From Ancistrus triradiatus (lineage: Eukaryota > Chordata > Actinopteri > Siluriformes > Loricariidae), in the NCBI GenBank assembly GCA_025084515.1, contig JAJAGP010000241.1, positions 394,732 to 458,731 of the forward strand: a DNA stretch of 64,000 nucleotides, given 5' to 3'. Positions 1 through 11,800 of the stretch are shown piece after piece. A program made the position numbers and the translations under genes. How positions within the stretch are numbered: position 1 is the stretch's first letter; every line of letters begins with the position of its first letter. The notes under the pieces were generated by a model. It ran no database searches and was not told where the DNA came from. It saw nothing but the letters and a program-made list of their open reading frames with translations.

Positions 1-985
1 CTCACAACTCTCAGTAAGGACAATGACATCATCATCCTTCCAGCAGACAAAGGCAGGTGCACTGTTTTATTAAACCAGACAGACTATCATGAGAACGTTA
101 TGACACTCCTTAGAGACACTAACACTTATGAGCCCCTGAAATGAGATCCTGGTAGTGGGTACAAGAAGAAGGTGATAGATTGTGTGAAGTTTTTAGAACA
201 GGACAAAGCTATTGACTGGCCTCTGTACCACAGATTACACCTAGTCTGTATGGTTTACCTAAGATACATAAACAGGATGTGCCATTGCGGCCCATTGTGT
301 GTATGATCAACTCACTGACCTACAACATCGCTAAGTTTCTGGCATCGATCCTCAACCCGTTGGTAGGAAGCACAGATCATCACATTCAGAACACCATAGA
401 TTTCGTGGATAAGGTGAGGGACATCATTATGGAGACGGATGAAACAATGGTCTCGTTTGATGTCGCATCTCTCTTCACGTGCGTTCCAGTTGCTGAGGCA
501 GTTTAGGTAGTCCGAATGAAACTACAGGATGACCCCACTCTCAGCAATAGGACAACCCTTAACTCGGACCAGGTGTGTTTGCTTCTGGAGCTGTGTCTTC
601 AATCCACCTATTTCACATACAGAGAGTAGTACTATAGGCAGAAACATGGGTGCGCCATGGGCTCCCCAGTTTCACCTATTGTGGCCAACCTGTATATGCA
701 AGAAGTGGAAAAGAAGGCACTAAGATCCTATTCAGGAACACCACCCAGACATTGGTTCAGATATGTGGATGACACCTGGGTTAAAAGTAAATCTCAGGAA
801 GTACCACATTTCACCGACCACATCAACTCAGTGGACAAACACATTAAGTTCACCAGGGAGGATGTGAAGTACGGCAGGTTAGCCTTCTTGGATTCTGAGG
901 TTGTGATGGGAGATGGGGGACAATTGAAAGTCGATGTTTACCGTAAGCCAACGAGTCAGAAAACTCTTGAGCCTGTAGAACAACT
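1..985 (+). pseudogene. Penelope-like retroelement reverse transcriptase relic
   Basis: Degenerate reverse transcriptase of a Penelope-like element. Conceptual translation with frameshifts gives, in order, a PADKG segment (about 45-60), the YGLPKIHK motif (about 247-270), a VSFDVASLF segment (about 451-475) carrying the first catalytic Asp, MGSPVSPIVANLYM (657-698), and the YVDDT active-site box (about 760-775), followed by a region ending in VYRKPTS. This motif order is typical of Penelope-like elements rather than LTR or L1-type RTs. Stops interrupt it at about 140, 505 and 628, and at least one frameshift lies near 240. The 5' end is cut by the window and the GIY-YIG endonuclease expected downstream is not seen. 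Inactive copy. Confidence 0.85.
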
Positions 986-1058
986 TTATGGACACTAAGA
1001 TTAAACCGGGCAGTTAAACAGAGCATCGACAGTGGATACACAACAGAGCTCCATACAC

Positions 1059-1899
1059 CTATCAATCACTTTATTAGATACACCTCCATGTTTCTACACT
1101 CAATGTCCATTTTATCAGTTCCACCTTACCATATAAAATCACTTTGTAGTTTTACAATTACTGACTGTAGTCCTGCTGTTTCTCTGCATAATTTGTTAGC
1201 CTTACTTTAGGGGGGGTATTGGAAAGGACTTCACGATACAATACGTATCCTGATACCTGGGTCACGATATGATTAGATCACGATACATTACGATACGATG
1301 CATATAGTTCACTGAAAATATAAAAACAGCTGAAATACAAGTTACCCTGCAGAATCTGAGTCGTCTTAGTACATCACATCACATTGATAATTCCGCAGAC
1401 AAATTTAGGCAAAACTCCGTACTGCGACATCTACAGGAGCGGACATTGTAGTTTATACACCATTTAAAATGTGTTTTTGGTTCCTTCAAAAAAATCGTTA
1501 TTATGATTTCAAAATCGATGTAGTATATCACGAAAATAAGTATCGCTATATATTGATGTATCAATTTTTTACCACAGCCCTACTTTGCTCTGTTCTCTAA
1601 TTGTCAGGATCAGCACAGATCAGGTACTCTTTAGGTGGTGGATCATTCTCAGCACTGTAGTGACACTGACGTGGTGGAGGTGGTGTGTCAGTGTGTGTTT
1701 GGCTGGTACGAGTGGATCGCTCCTCAATTATCTGTGGGGTCCTGACCATGAGAGTAAATGGGACTAGCAAAGTATGTAGAGAATCAGATGGACTACAGTC
1801 TATAATTGCAGAACTACAAAGTGCTTCTATAGGTACGTGGAACTAATCAAATGGACAGTGAGTGTAGAACCATGGAGGTGTACCTAATAAAGTGATAAG
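1059..1899 (+). repeat. Long-palindrome fish repeat, copy 1 (interrupted)
   Basis: Both ends carry inverted copies of the same sequence: 'cactttattagatacacctc' at 1067 against 'ggtgtacctaataaagtg' near 1878-1894, continuing inward through the 'tgtccattttatcagttcc' arm. Internal sequence such as 'ggtggatcattctcagcac' recurs at 46060-46080. It is a non-coding foldback element. The left arm is interrupted by a hAT-type insertion at 1208-1582. Family name not assigned. Confidence 0.7.
1208..1582 (+). mobile_element. Small non-autonomous hAT element, copy 1
   Basis: Starts 'tagggggggtattggaaagg' and ends 'ccacagcccta'; homologous over its length to copies at 14853-15203 and 49948-50306. Flanking 8-mers (ccttactt / ctttgctc) match at only 5 of 8 sites, so the target duplication is eroded, but the copy clearly interrupts the palindromic repeat around it. 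No transposase coding capacity. It carries the 'tatcgcaatatattg'-like AT-rich interior shared by all copies. Confidence 0.75.
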
Positions 1900-2026
1900 T
1901 AAGTGCATATACTACCTTTATGTAACAGGATGATGTGCAGTATAGCCCCATATCATGAAAATATGAAAGTAATGTCTGCTTGGCAGTGTATTTCGCTGAT
2001 CCAACCAAGTCATACAGAATCCTGTA

Positions 2027-2308
2027 TCAGCTACAACCAAAAACGGCTTTTTGCATCCTATAGTTTTGTGACACAGCGCCACTAATAATGGTTGAGTTCC
2101 TTTTTCTTTTTTTGTCTCTGTTCTGTTTTTTAAATTTGATATATTCGTTGTGTTGGAAGAGGTGATGGATTTTCAAGTGACGTATCATATTAGTCCTACT
2201 AACAGTCTTACGTAAAGCTCCTCCTCTGATGACTTTGATGCAGACATTACAGACTCGACTTTTGCTGTAGTCTTCTCGTATACCGAAATATTTCCAGACA
2301 GTTGACAT
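2027..2308 (-). pseudogene. BED zinc-finger N-terminus of a hAT-type transposase
   Basis: A 93-codon reading frame begins MSTVWKYFGI and contains a BED-type zinc finger: Cys-x2-Cys (CNVC) followed after about 20 residues by the H-x4-H cluster in RHLKIHH, then a basic tail (KKQNRDKKRKRN). This arrangement is that of the DNA-binding N-terminus of hAT transposases and ZBED proteins. The catalytic RNase-H-like and dimerisation regions are absent downstream, so this is most likely a transposon fragment rather than a host ZBED gene. No splice donor was convincingly identified after the finger, so a 5' exon of a domesticated gene is possible but unsupported. Confidence 0.6.
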
Positions 2309-3590
2309 TTTGTAATGGGTACAGCAGGCAGCATAGCAACGGCAAAAAACAAAATCCCATCACAGTAGAGTATTACAGCAGGTCCTCTAATGGTTCATTC
2401 TTCTAGCAGAGTTTAAGGGAAATGTAATATAGCACCACTACAATAGAGTCACTGAAGAAATAGGGTTTCTTAAGTGTGCCCCGGTTCTGACCCTGATCAG
2501 ATTACCATGTTCTGACTCTCTCTACCCAATTTCATCCCTCTTGCATCAGTAGGCTCCTTAAATGTTTTCTGTTCTGGTTGCCTGTTGCTCTGTTATTTAG
2601 TGTTACCTGTCATTTGGTGCTCAAGTCTAGTTAAATCCTTGAAGTTAATGCACTTTTTGGCCCTGGCTGTCTATATAAACATTGATATCTAACTCTCAAT
2701 AAATATATAACTCTCCATTTGAACTTAGTAAAGATTATTGAAGACTCTGCTGCTTGCACATTGTAGTTTTTTCATTGGCCGATTTATGTCTAGTCTAATA
2801 GTGAACTTGCTATCTATACTTTCATGTGCTAATGAATATGATTTTGTGATTTATTTACATTTAACATTCAGCATCGCAAACTGATTTTCTGTTTTTTACT
2901 ATTTAAGATGGGTAAAATACTAAAATAATTTCACCACTAAGTAGTTCAGAGTATTCCCCAAGGTTTGTTTGTGTGCCATCTGCATTCACCTCTTCTCTGA
3001 ACATTAACATTTTCAGTCACAAATTTCAAGAAAAAAACCCCAGCTCTGTTGTTTTTTAGTTGACAGAGAAGAAATACCAAAAAATTTGAACTGGAAAAGC
3101 TTGCTAGTATGGGAGTCAATTTTCAATGGCTGGAATTTTGGTGCATCTCTAATAGAAATACTATATTAAGTAAGCATGTAAGAACAACTGTATTGTATAA
3201 TTATATCCTATACTAAACCACAGTGTGTAACAGACAATAACTGTTTAGAGAAAGACATTGTTTACACTGTACTCTTTTGACTAGTGTTTGGCATCAAACC
3301 ATTTCCATCCTGATAAAATAATTCCATAAATGTTGTACAAGCCTTCCACAAACTGCATTTGTTCTGACAGGTGTGTCTTAATTTAAAAGAACTTATTTTG
3401 CAAACAAATTTAATGAACTCTCATTCCCGTTTAGTCCTGTTACAGTTTTTTTCCACCACCTGTGCTAGTGCGGTTTAAGCAAATTGCAACCAGTACGAAG
3501 GTGTCTCACAGCTTGTGTGATTAGCTACAGCCTTAGGAAATTGAATGCTAATTTCACACACACACTGTGACCACACATTTTCAGGTATGT
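2309..3590. other. No gene recognised
   Basis: AT-rich non-coding sequence 3' of piezo2 exon 2, i.e. within piezo2 intron 2. A TATA-like 'tctatataaa' near 2670 followed by 'caataaatatataac' near 2697 could be part of an old LTR, but no LTR boundaries or partner copy were seen. Confidence 0.5.
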
Positions 3591-3591
3591 A

Positions 3592-3900
3592 CAGTACTGA
3601 GCAAAAGTCTTAGGCCACCATTAGATTTGTTGCTTTAGCAATGGCATGATGACCATATATAACATGTCGTCACCTGATCCCAAAAAGTGTAAAACTTGGA
3701 TTTGTCACTCAATAATACTTGTTTCCACTGATCTTCGTCCCAATCTTTGTGAGCTTTAGCATGTCTTAGCCTTTCCGCCATGTTCCCATCCAAAAAAGTG
3801 ATTTCTTGACTTCTTGTGCAGACTATAGAGGGGTCAACTCGGCATCCCGATAAAGCTGCCAGATGCTGTTGTTGCTCAAGTGTAAGGTGAGGTCACACTA
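3592..3900 (-). mobile_element. Tc1-like element relic ('cagtactgagcaaaagtctt' family)
   Basis: Begins after TA with a Tc1-type terminus reading 'cagtactgagcaaaagtctt'. Reverse-strand translation of about 3690-3790 gives a transposase stretch resembling the Tc1 segment before the second catalytic Asp (AERLRHAKAHKDWDEDQW). The same terminus occurs at 52807, in the fragment at 52807-53220. Truncated and without an open frame. Confidence 0.65.
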
Positions 3901-3952
3901 ACTACTTGCCACTGTAGCCTTTATAAGCTTTTTTCAGGGTTTTTTAAAAATA

Positions 3953-4031
3953 ATATATATATATATATATATCTCAAGTATAATAGTACTGTAAGAAATA
4001 AGAAAAAGAAGAAGAAGAAGAAGAAGAAGAA
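3953..4031. repeat. (AT)n and (AAG)n microsatellites
   Basis: An AT dinucleotide run at 3953-3972 and an AAG trinucleotide run at about 4006-4031, 34 bases apart. Both are simple repeats likely to vary in length between individuals. Confidence 0.9.
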
Positions 4032-4055
4032 ATAATATTAATATAAAAATAATAA

Positions 4056-4270
4056 AGTCAGATTTATTTCTGTAGTGCTTTTTTACAATGGAGCATTGTC
4101 TCAAAGCAGCTTTATAATTTTAGATTATCTTGTATTCTAAAGCCAATCCCAAATTGAGCAAGCCTAGGGTGACAGTGGAAAGGAAAAACTCCCTAAACGT
4201 TATAAGGAAGAAACTTTGGGAAGACCAAGACCCAAAAAGGGACCCATCCTCTTAGGGTGGCTTAGATGAT
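4056..4270 (+). repeat. Dispersed 'tatagcgc' repeat, copy 1
   Basis: Divergent copy of a repeat present at 15682-15896, 28097-28566 and 35549-35835. Shared landmarks are 'acaatggagcattgtctcaa', 'attgagcaagcctagg', 'aaggaaaaactccct' and 'aaaaagggaccc'. Non-coding and SINE-sized, but no tRNA-like promoter boxes were seen, so the class is left open. Confidence 0.75.
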
Positions 4271-4289
4271 AAATGTAAGAATGAAAGTA

Positions 4290-5218
4290 ATTATAAAAAC
4301 TTATTAAAATTATCTACCCAGATATGTCTGTAATCATAGTTCAAAAACAGAAATTAAGTAAATATTAACAGATAAATAAAATATTGAATAAAATAACAAA
4401 TATATGCATTTCAGCATATATGGCCATTATACCATTAGTAAAACGTGGTTTGTCTAATCTAATCTAATGTTGCCCTAATACTTTAGTACAGTACTTACAT
4501 GTAGCTCAGAGAGGTTTGGGGGTACAGTATATGAATGTAACCCAAATTATCTTTGTTTTAGGTTCAGAACTACTTTAGATTCCAATAAGCTTAAGTCCAA
4601 GCCCTGAGTTCTATTTCAATGTTATACTTAACCACACAAAATGAGTGCTTGGTGTATTTATCAAACCTCTCAAATCTGAGGGATCAATAGTCTGCATGTC
4701 TGTCAGTCTGTCTATATACTTATCTATCCTTTCTGCAGTTGTATATCTGCAGGCATTGCACAACTACATGAGACTCAAAATCTATGAGACACTATGCAGG
4801 AAGCACATTTCCTTTACAATAACGGCAGGTCTCTTTAACTATTGATGAGGGTCTAAGTGGTCCACTTTAGAAACTCATTCTCCTCTTCATACTGAATCCG
4901 ATGCTGTCCCTGCCCTTCCTCTGACCTATCTGGCCACAACAATATCAGTAAGACCCACTGTCCTCCAAGGCTGCCATAAGATGCCTCTAATACAGCTATA
5001 GACTCTAGTCACTTATATTTATTATCAAAAGCTTGCAATAGTAACTAAGTTAGGGTTAATGTCCTTTTGTCTGATTCAGTGTGTATTTTAGACCAATCTT
5101 TAGAAAGACAATCAGATTTTGAGAGAGGAAGTTAGTGGAGATCTACATCATGGTCTCTGCTCCTGAACTTCCCATAAAGGTTTAATGATATGATGCATCG
5201 TGAGTGCACCTCGCACTC
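4290..5218. other. No gene recognised
   Basis: AT-rich intronic sequence of piezo2 (intron 2). No open frame with recognisable similarity and no clear repeat family. Confidence 0.5.
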
Positions 5219-5245
5219 CCAGTGATTTAAAATTTTAATCACTGG
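5202..5245. repeat. Two adjacent small inverted repeats
   Basis: 5202-5218 has arms GAGTGC/GCACTC around a 5-base loop. Directly after it, 5219-5245 is a near-perfect palindrome with 9-base arms CCAGTGATT/AATCACTGG around an A/T-rich centre. Function unknown; they may be the end of an old DNA transposon. Confidence 0.6.
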
Positions 5246-5729
5246 CGTTAACATGGCAAGCACATTTTTTGCTATGTTTTATAGTTGCTGGGCAATAACA
5301 CACGTTAATGAGCCTGAAATTATTAATCTGCCTGAAAAGTATGTTCATGAATGATTAATAAAGTACAAACACTGTTAACGAGTTATAGTCATGAAAAGGA
5401 AGTGGGAAATGTTTTAGTGTCGTACATGTCTTCCATCTAAAAACACTTAAATACATATAGTGTTACGCTGAAACAAATATAGCATGCCTTTTCTAAGAGC
5501 TTTATTCTGATGAAGCAATCTGAAACAATCCAAAGCCAATCCTGCAATTCGTAAAACCTCTACATTAAACACAGAGACACCACTTTACTTGACAGATTAG
5601 GCCAATTTCATTAATGTTCTTAAACCAATCGGTTTCTCGCTACTAGATGTAGACTTTAGCAGGTTTGAGATGGATTGTGTCCCACTATTGGATTTGTGAC
5701 AGTACTCAATGATTTAGAGTGGCTCTTAC

Positions 5730-5825
5730 CCTGCATGGTTGTGCTGGAGGGCTCAGGAAACAGCGGGATGAGGAGGAGGTAGATGAGGTAGACAAATGAA
5801 AGCCAGTTGTACCTGAACAGACATG
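5730..5825 (-). CDS. piezo2: piezo2 coding exon 2
   Basis: 96 bases, entering with two bases of an Ala codon and leaving with one base. It encodes CLFRYNWLSFVYLIYLLLI and then PLFPEPSSTTMQ, a hydrophobic helix plus the short loop found in Piezo2. Acceptor AG is at 5826-5827 and donor GTAAGAG occupies 5723-5729, both read on the minus strand. Compared with the mammalian protein as I know it, one Gly in this segment is Trp here (YNWLSF). Confidence 0.9.
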
Positions 5826-8800
5826 CTGCGAAGAGAAAGGACACGCAAAAGCAGAAAGTTTAATGGTTAATGGAAACAAACTACTTAATCCATCAACAAG
5901 AAGCACAAGTAAAATAATGACATGGTGTTCAATTTTGTGCCGTAGTCATCTATTTTCCATGAACTGTAAGAAAATACACTGCACACGTCACAATATTCTA
6001 CATAACCTCTGTTATTCAAACATATTTTCAATGCCTGACATTAAAATGTATACAAAATATATATATTTCTCATCTTCTCAGCTCTCAAAGTGGTTAGGTG
6101 AATACAGTTCTCCCAATATCCAATCCAGTTCATAGTGCAATGACACTTTTAAAGTCTTAGTTTATTATTTCAGGACTCGTGCTACAAGGCGTATGGTGAG
6201 TAGCAGCGGTCAAAAAACATATATTCCAAACAAGCCTTTGCAAGACAAGCCATCTGCCTGTAAAAACCAGATGGGACTAAATGATCAGAGCACCACTGAA
6301 TTTTGTGAAACACTGTACATAATTTTGCCTGTAAACCATATGGCATATCCAATATGGCTGATCCAGATTAAAATAAAATCAGAGCAGCACCCCAGTAATT
6401 TAGAGTAAGTTACTCCAGGAACCCCATATAAATGCAGGGATTATAGCTTTGTAAGCATAAGGCTTATGTCTTTACAATGTCATATACAATATACTAGAAT
6501 ATGTATAAGCATGTACTGTATGTTTATGTATTCAGTAATCATACTTGTAATTAAAATTGCAACTTTTCAATACAACATACTATCAATTAACACTGTATTA
6601 GGGAGTTATTTGGTTGTGGTAAATGAAGATATGCAGAGAGTTGGGGTGAGAGTAGAGAACGTGGAGGACAGGGTGAGGTGGAAACGTTTAACTCGCTGTG
6701 GTGACCCCTGATCAAGAGAGAAACCGAAAGAAGAAGAAGATACTAATAGTGGGTAGGGCCTTGGCTATTAAAACAGCCTCAAAACTTTGTGGCATGGATT
6801 CCACAAGATGTTTCCTGCTGCTAATCTTCAGTTCGACCACATCCCAAGAGTGTCCGACTGGATGCAGATCCAGTGACTGGAAATTCGACTGAAGAAGACT
6901 GAACTCACTGTCTTGTTCGTGAAACCACTTTGAGACGACTTTTCCTTGTGACATTGTACATTATCAGGCTGGAAGTATCCATTAGAAGATGGGTAAATTT
7001 TGGCCATGAAGGGATGCACATGGTCAGCAACATTCTTCAAAAAGACTGCAGCTTCCAGGCAATGACTGATTGGTATTAACTGTCCCAAACAACAACATTC
7101 CCCTCACCACTTCTACCAGCCAGGAATGTTGACAAAATGCAGACTGGGTCCATGGATTCATGCTATTGGTGCCAAATTCTGACCCTACCATCTGTGTGCC
7201 ACAATAGAACTTTCCCAGTATGAGTGCTGTACATTAATGCAATCATTTTTTGAAAATGTGTGTTTTTGTTTTTTTATTAATTAGTTTTTGTACCTCACTT
7301 GAGCGAGATGAGATTTTGATCTGTGTGCGCAAGCGCTGTTATTGAGGTCTGTCTCAATACCTAGTGAGTGCCCTTGCTGCCTACTTCCTATGTAGGGTGT
7401 TTTTTATGAAGAGCTTCCTAACGACAGTGGAACCCAAAGACTAGTTAATGAGACAGTCTACTGAGTTACCAATGCTAGGAACAACAGGTGCAATGTAACT
7501 CAGCCATTTTATTTCATCATTAAGTCTTCCAAATATTCCTGCGATTAACTTTTATGTATATGTATGTACAAACTTTTAAAATAAAAAATACGTTTCAATG
7601 ATTACAAATGAACTTTGTGTTATGTTTTATGTTTAAACAATTGTGTTGTTTTCCCCATAAAAACAGCATAGAAACTGTTCCCTCAATCTACCTTTGTCAT
7701 ACATTAAAGCTACTTGTGACATGTGCAATGAGCAAAGTTGGATTAATTCCCTCACCCTGCCTTGTCAAAAAGGAACATTCAATTTTTGTAGTCCTGCTTT
7801 GCTGAACAAAATTTTTATTCATGCCTAATCTGGAGGAAAAGTGTGCTCATGAATTTTTTAGTGTGCTCCTGTTACTTTCAAATCAGGAGCACTAGCGCTC
7901 CTTGGTAAAAAGATTCATGTAGATCCCTGCTTGTTTGAGTGAATCTACGCCCACTGCAAAAACAGCTTCTGTTCTTGGCAGACAGAAGTGGAATCCAATG
8001 AGGTCTTATGCTGTTGTAGCCACTCCACCTCAAGGTTCCATGTGTTGTGTATTCTGAGATGCTTTTTTTCTTATCCTCCAACTGAACATTTCTTTCATAA
8101 CCGCACCATTCTGAGTAAATTCTAGAGACTGTTTTGTGTGGAAATCCCAAATCTGTAGACAGTAATTCCACCCTGTCTTGCACAATCAGTAAAAAGTAAA
8201 AAAGTGCTCAGTAAGTGTATATACCAATAATGTGCGGTTACATCAACACTTTCTGTATGGACCCATGCTGATATGTGCTGAGATACTTAGGGGTTCAATG
8301 GGCAGGGTTCAGCACAAGTACAATTACGTATTCATCTTGAGTTGGTCATTCTGCTAGGCTAGCAAATCATCCTGTGTTATCTTTACATTCATTTATATTC
8401 AGATGTGTGATGTTCTACTTGTTTATAGACGAAATTAGACAAACTGTATGGTTTGAAATGTGACAAGACAGCACTACAATAAAGGTCACAGAGTTCTTCA
8501 GTACAACCCATTCTACTGCTTGTCTATGTGGACTTTTTGAACATGCGCTTGATTTTATGTACCTGAAAGCAGTGGATGTGGCTGAAATAGTTTAATCCAA
8601 TATTTAGGAGTGTCCACATACTTTTGATCAGCTATTATATATCTTGGCCCTGTTGTGTAATTGACATGTCTAGATGAAAGGGGAATTAGCATTATGGTAT
8701 TACGGAAATAAATTGGGTTAAGACCACTGTAACAATGATGAAAGTCTTGGTGTTTTTTAAATCAATAAATCCAAATCCATGACTTAGCAGAGTGGTAAAG

Positions 8801-11800
8801 CAGGGATTAAAGTAGTCATACTTCAGTCCTTCTAAATGATTCACTAACCCGCTGCAATAACCAAGACGATTAAGACAGCTATTCAATCAATGAGAAAAGT
8901 GACTTGCAGATTTTCAGTAGATTTGTAGATTCAGTAGACTTTCAGAACAGTGCAAATCACTTTAATCAAAACTGACAGACACATTTTGAGGGATTCCTTC
9001 ATTTAAGAGTTTTGTGTTTGTAAATAAAAAGCATTTGCTGGCTCTATCTAGTTGTAAGGATGCCAGGCACAGTCAGAGGTGCGGACAGAATTTCATCCCT
9101 GCTCTACAGTACTCTCTACTGTTTTATGTATATGTATAATAATAAATCAAATAAAAAATCAATTGAGTTAAGCAAAAATCTAAGCCTGACAAAGATAAGT
9201 AGAGTTGAAACCTATATAACCCTATGTCATAGACATATGTAATACGTTACCATTCATTTGTGCTCAAATATTAATTAAAAATATATACTCTCAGGATGCT
9301 GAGACAAATCATAGATAAATTCATTAATTAAATAAAAAGTACATGCTTCTCAGTCAGTTAAAGTAACCATTTTCCAATGACTACTGTCTGAACAATGGTT
9401 TATCAATACACAATTAATATACAAACACAATGTAAAACCTCCTAAACCCTGTCTATTAAAGTAAACCAGTGATTTTAATAGATTTTTGTATTGATTTATT
9501 TACCCACAATGTTAATTTTTTACCCACAAACTGTCAATGTCTTCAGAGTATGACTCTGGGTTTCCATTCAAAGGTTACGGAAATGCACATTCACGAAATT
9601 TCGGCACAAATTAAGTCGTGTTTCCATCCACTACAGTTACGAGAATAAACTTTAGATTATTTAGGCTGCCACGATTAGAGATATTTTAAAGGAAATTAAA
9701 CCCTAATTAGAAATGACACACAACAAACAAACAGATTAGATCATATTACAGTGCAATACTGTATGTAATATGATGAGCAGTGTTTATCTATGCGGCTGCA
9801 CATTTTGAACGTGTCTGCTAGATTTGGGTCGATAAAAGCTTTATTGAACCATAGCTCTTCAACAATCATTCTAGTCTATGATTAGTATATGATATTATTA
9901 CTATGATATTAGTCAATTTTTAAATATTTAATTCAATAGAAATGATTGCACTTAATCATACACTACACAAACACGACATAAAAATATTAAATACCCTTAT
10001 ACAACCTTTAACCAACACAAGGAATGAAAGTTATAGAATATAACAAATCTCGGATACAGTGGTGTGAAAAAGTGTTTGCCCTCTTCCTGATTTCCTATTT
10101 GTTTGCATGTTTGTCACACTTAAGTGTTTCAGAACATCAAACCAATTTAAATATTAGTCAAAGACAACACAAGTAAACGCAAAATGCAGTTTTTAAATGA
10201 AGGTGTTTATTATTTTAAAAAATCCAAATCTACACGGCCCTGTGTGAAAAAGTGATTGCCCCCTAAACCTAATAACTGGTTGGGCCACCCTTAGCAGCAA
10301 CAACTGCAACCAAGCGTTTGTGATAACTTGCATTGAGTTGTTTACAGGATTGTGGAGAAATTTTGGCCACTCATCTTTGCAGAATTGTTGTAATTCAGCC
10401 ACATTGGAGAGTTTTAGAGCATGGACGGTCTTTTTAAGGTCATGCTACAGCATCTCAATAGGATTCAGGTCAGGACTTTGACTAGTCCACTCCAAAGTCT
10501 TCATTTTGTTTTTCTTCAGCCATTCAGAGGTGGACTTGCTGGTGTGTTTTGGATCATTGTCTTGCTGCAGAACCCAAGTTTGTTTCAGCTTGAGATCACG
10601 AAAAGATGGCCGGACATTCTCCTTCAGGATTTTTTGGTAGACAGCAGAATTCATAGTTCCATTTATCACAGCAAGTCTTCCAGGTCCTAAAGCAGCAAAA
10701 CAGTCCCAGACCATCACACTACCACCACCATATTTTACTGTTGGTATAAAGTTCTTTTTCTGAAATGCTGTGTTACTTTTATGCCAGATATAATGGGAAA
10801 CACACCTTCAACTTTTGTCTCGTCAGTCCACAGAACATGTTTGCATAAGTCTTGGAGATGATCAAGATGTGTCCAGGAAAAACTGAGACGAGCTTTAATG
10901 TTTTTTTTTGCTCAGCAGTGGTTTTCGTCTTGGAACTCTGCCATGCAGACCATTTTGGTCCAGTCTCTTTCTTATGGTGGAGGCATGAACACTGACCTTA
11001 AGTGAGGCTTGCAGTTCTTTGGATGTTGTTGTGGGGTCTTTTGTGACCTCTTGGATGAGTCATCGCTGCGCTCTTGGGGTAATTTTGGTCGGCCGGCCAC
11101 TCCTGGGAAGGTTCACCACTGTTCCATGTCTTTGCCATTTGTGGATAATGGATCTCACCGTGGTTCGCTGGAGTCACAAAGCTTTAGAAATGGCTTTATA
11201 ACCCTTTCCAGATTGAAAGATCTCAATTACTTTCTTCCTTAATTGTTTCTGAATTGCTTTGCATCTCGGCATGATGTGTAGCTTTTAAGGATCTTTTGGT
11301 GTACTTCACTTTGTCAGGCAGGTCCTATTTAAGTGATGTCCTGATTGAGAACAGGTGTGGCAATAATCAGGCCTGGGCGTGGCTAGTGGGTGTGGACAGT
11401 GAACTCAGGTGTGATAAACCATAGTTATGTTTTAACCAGGGGGGCAATCACTTTTTCACACAGGGCCATGTAGGTTTGGATTTTTTTCTCCCTTAATAAT
11501 AAACACGATCATTTAAAAACTGCATTTTGTGTTTACTTGTGTTGTCTTTGACGAATACTTAAATTGGTTTGATGTTCCGAAACACTTAAGTGTGACAAAC
11601 ATGCAAAAAAATAGGACATCAGGAAGGGGGCAAACACTTTTTCACACCACTATATATGCAAATAAAATAAACATGGTATGTGAGATGTACTTTCCTGTAG
11701 AGAGTAAAATGGACTAGCTTGTTCAACAGGATGACAACATGCCAGAGTGGTAATATTTTAGGTTCAACCAAAAGGATCAAGAGAACCATTTAGATGTTAA

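Noticed and set aside
2640..2740. TATA-like and AATAAA-like elements suggestive of an LTR
   Set aside because: No matching LTR, primer-binding site or TG..CA borders could be found.
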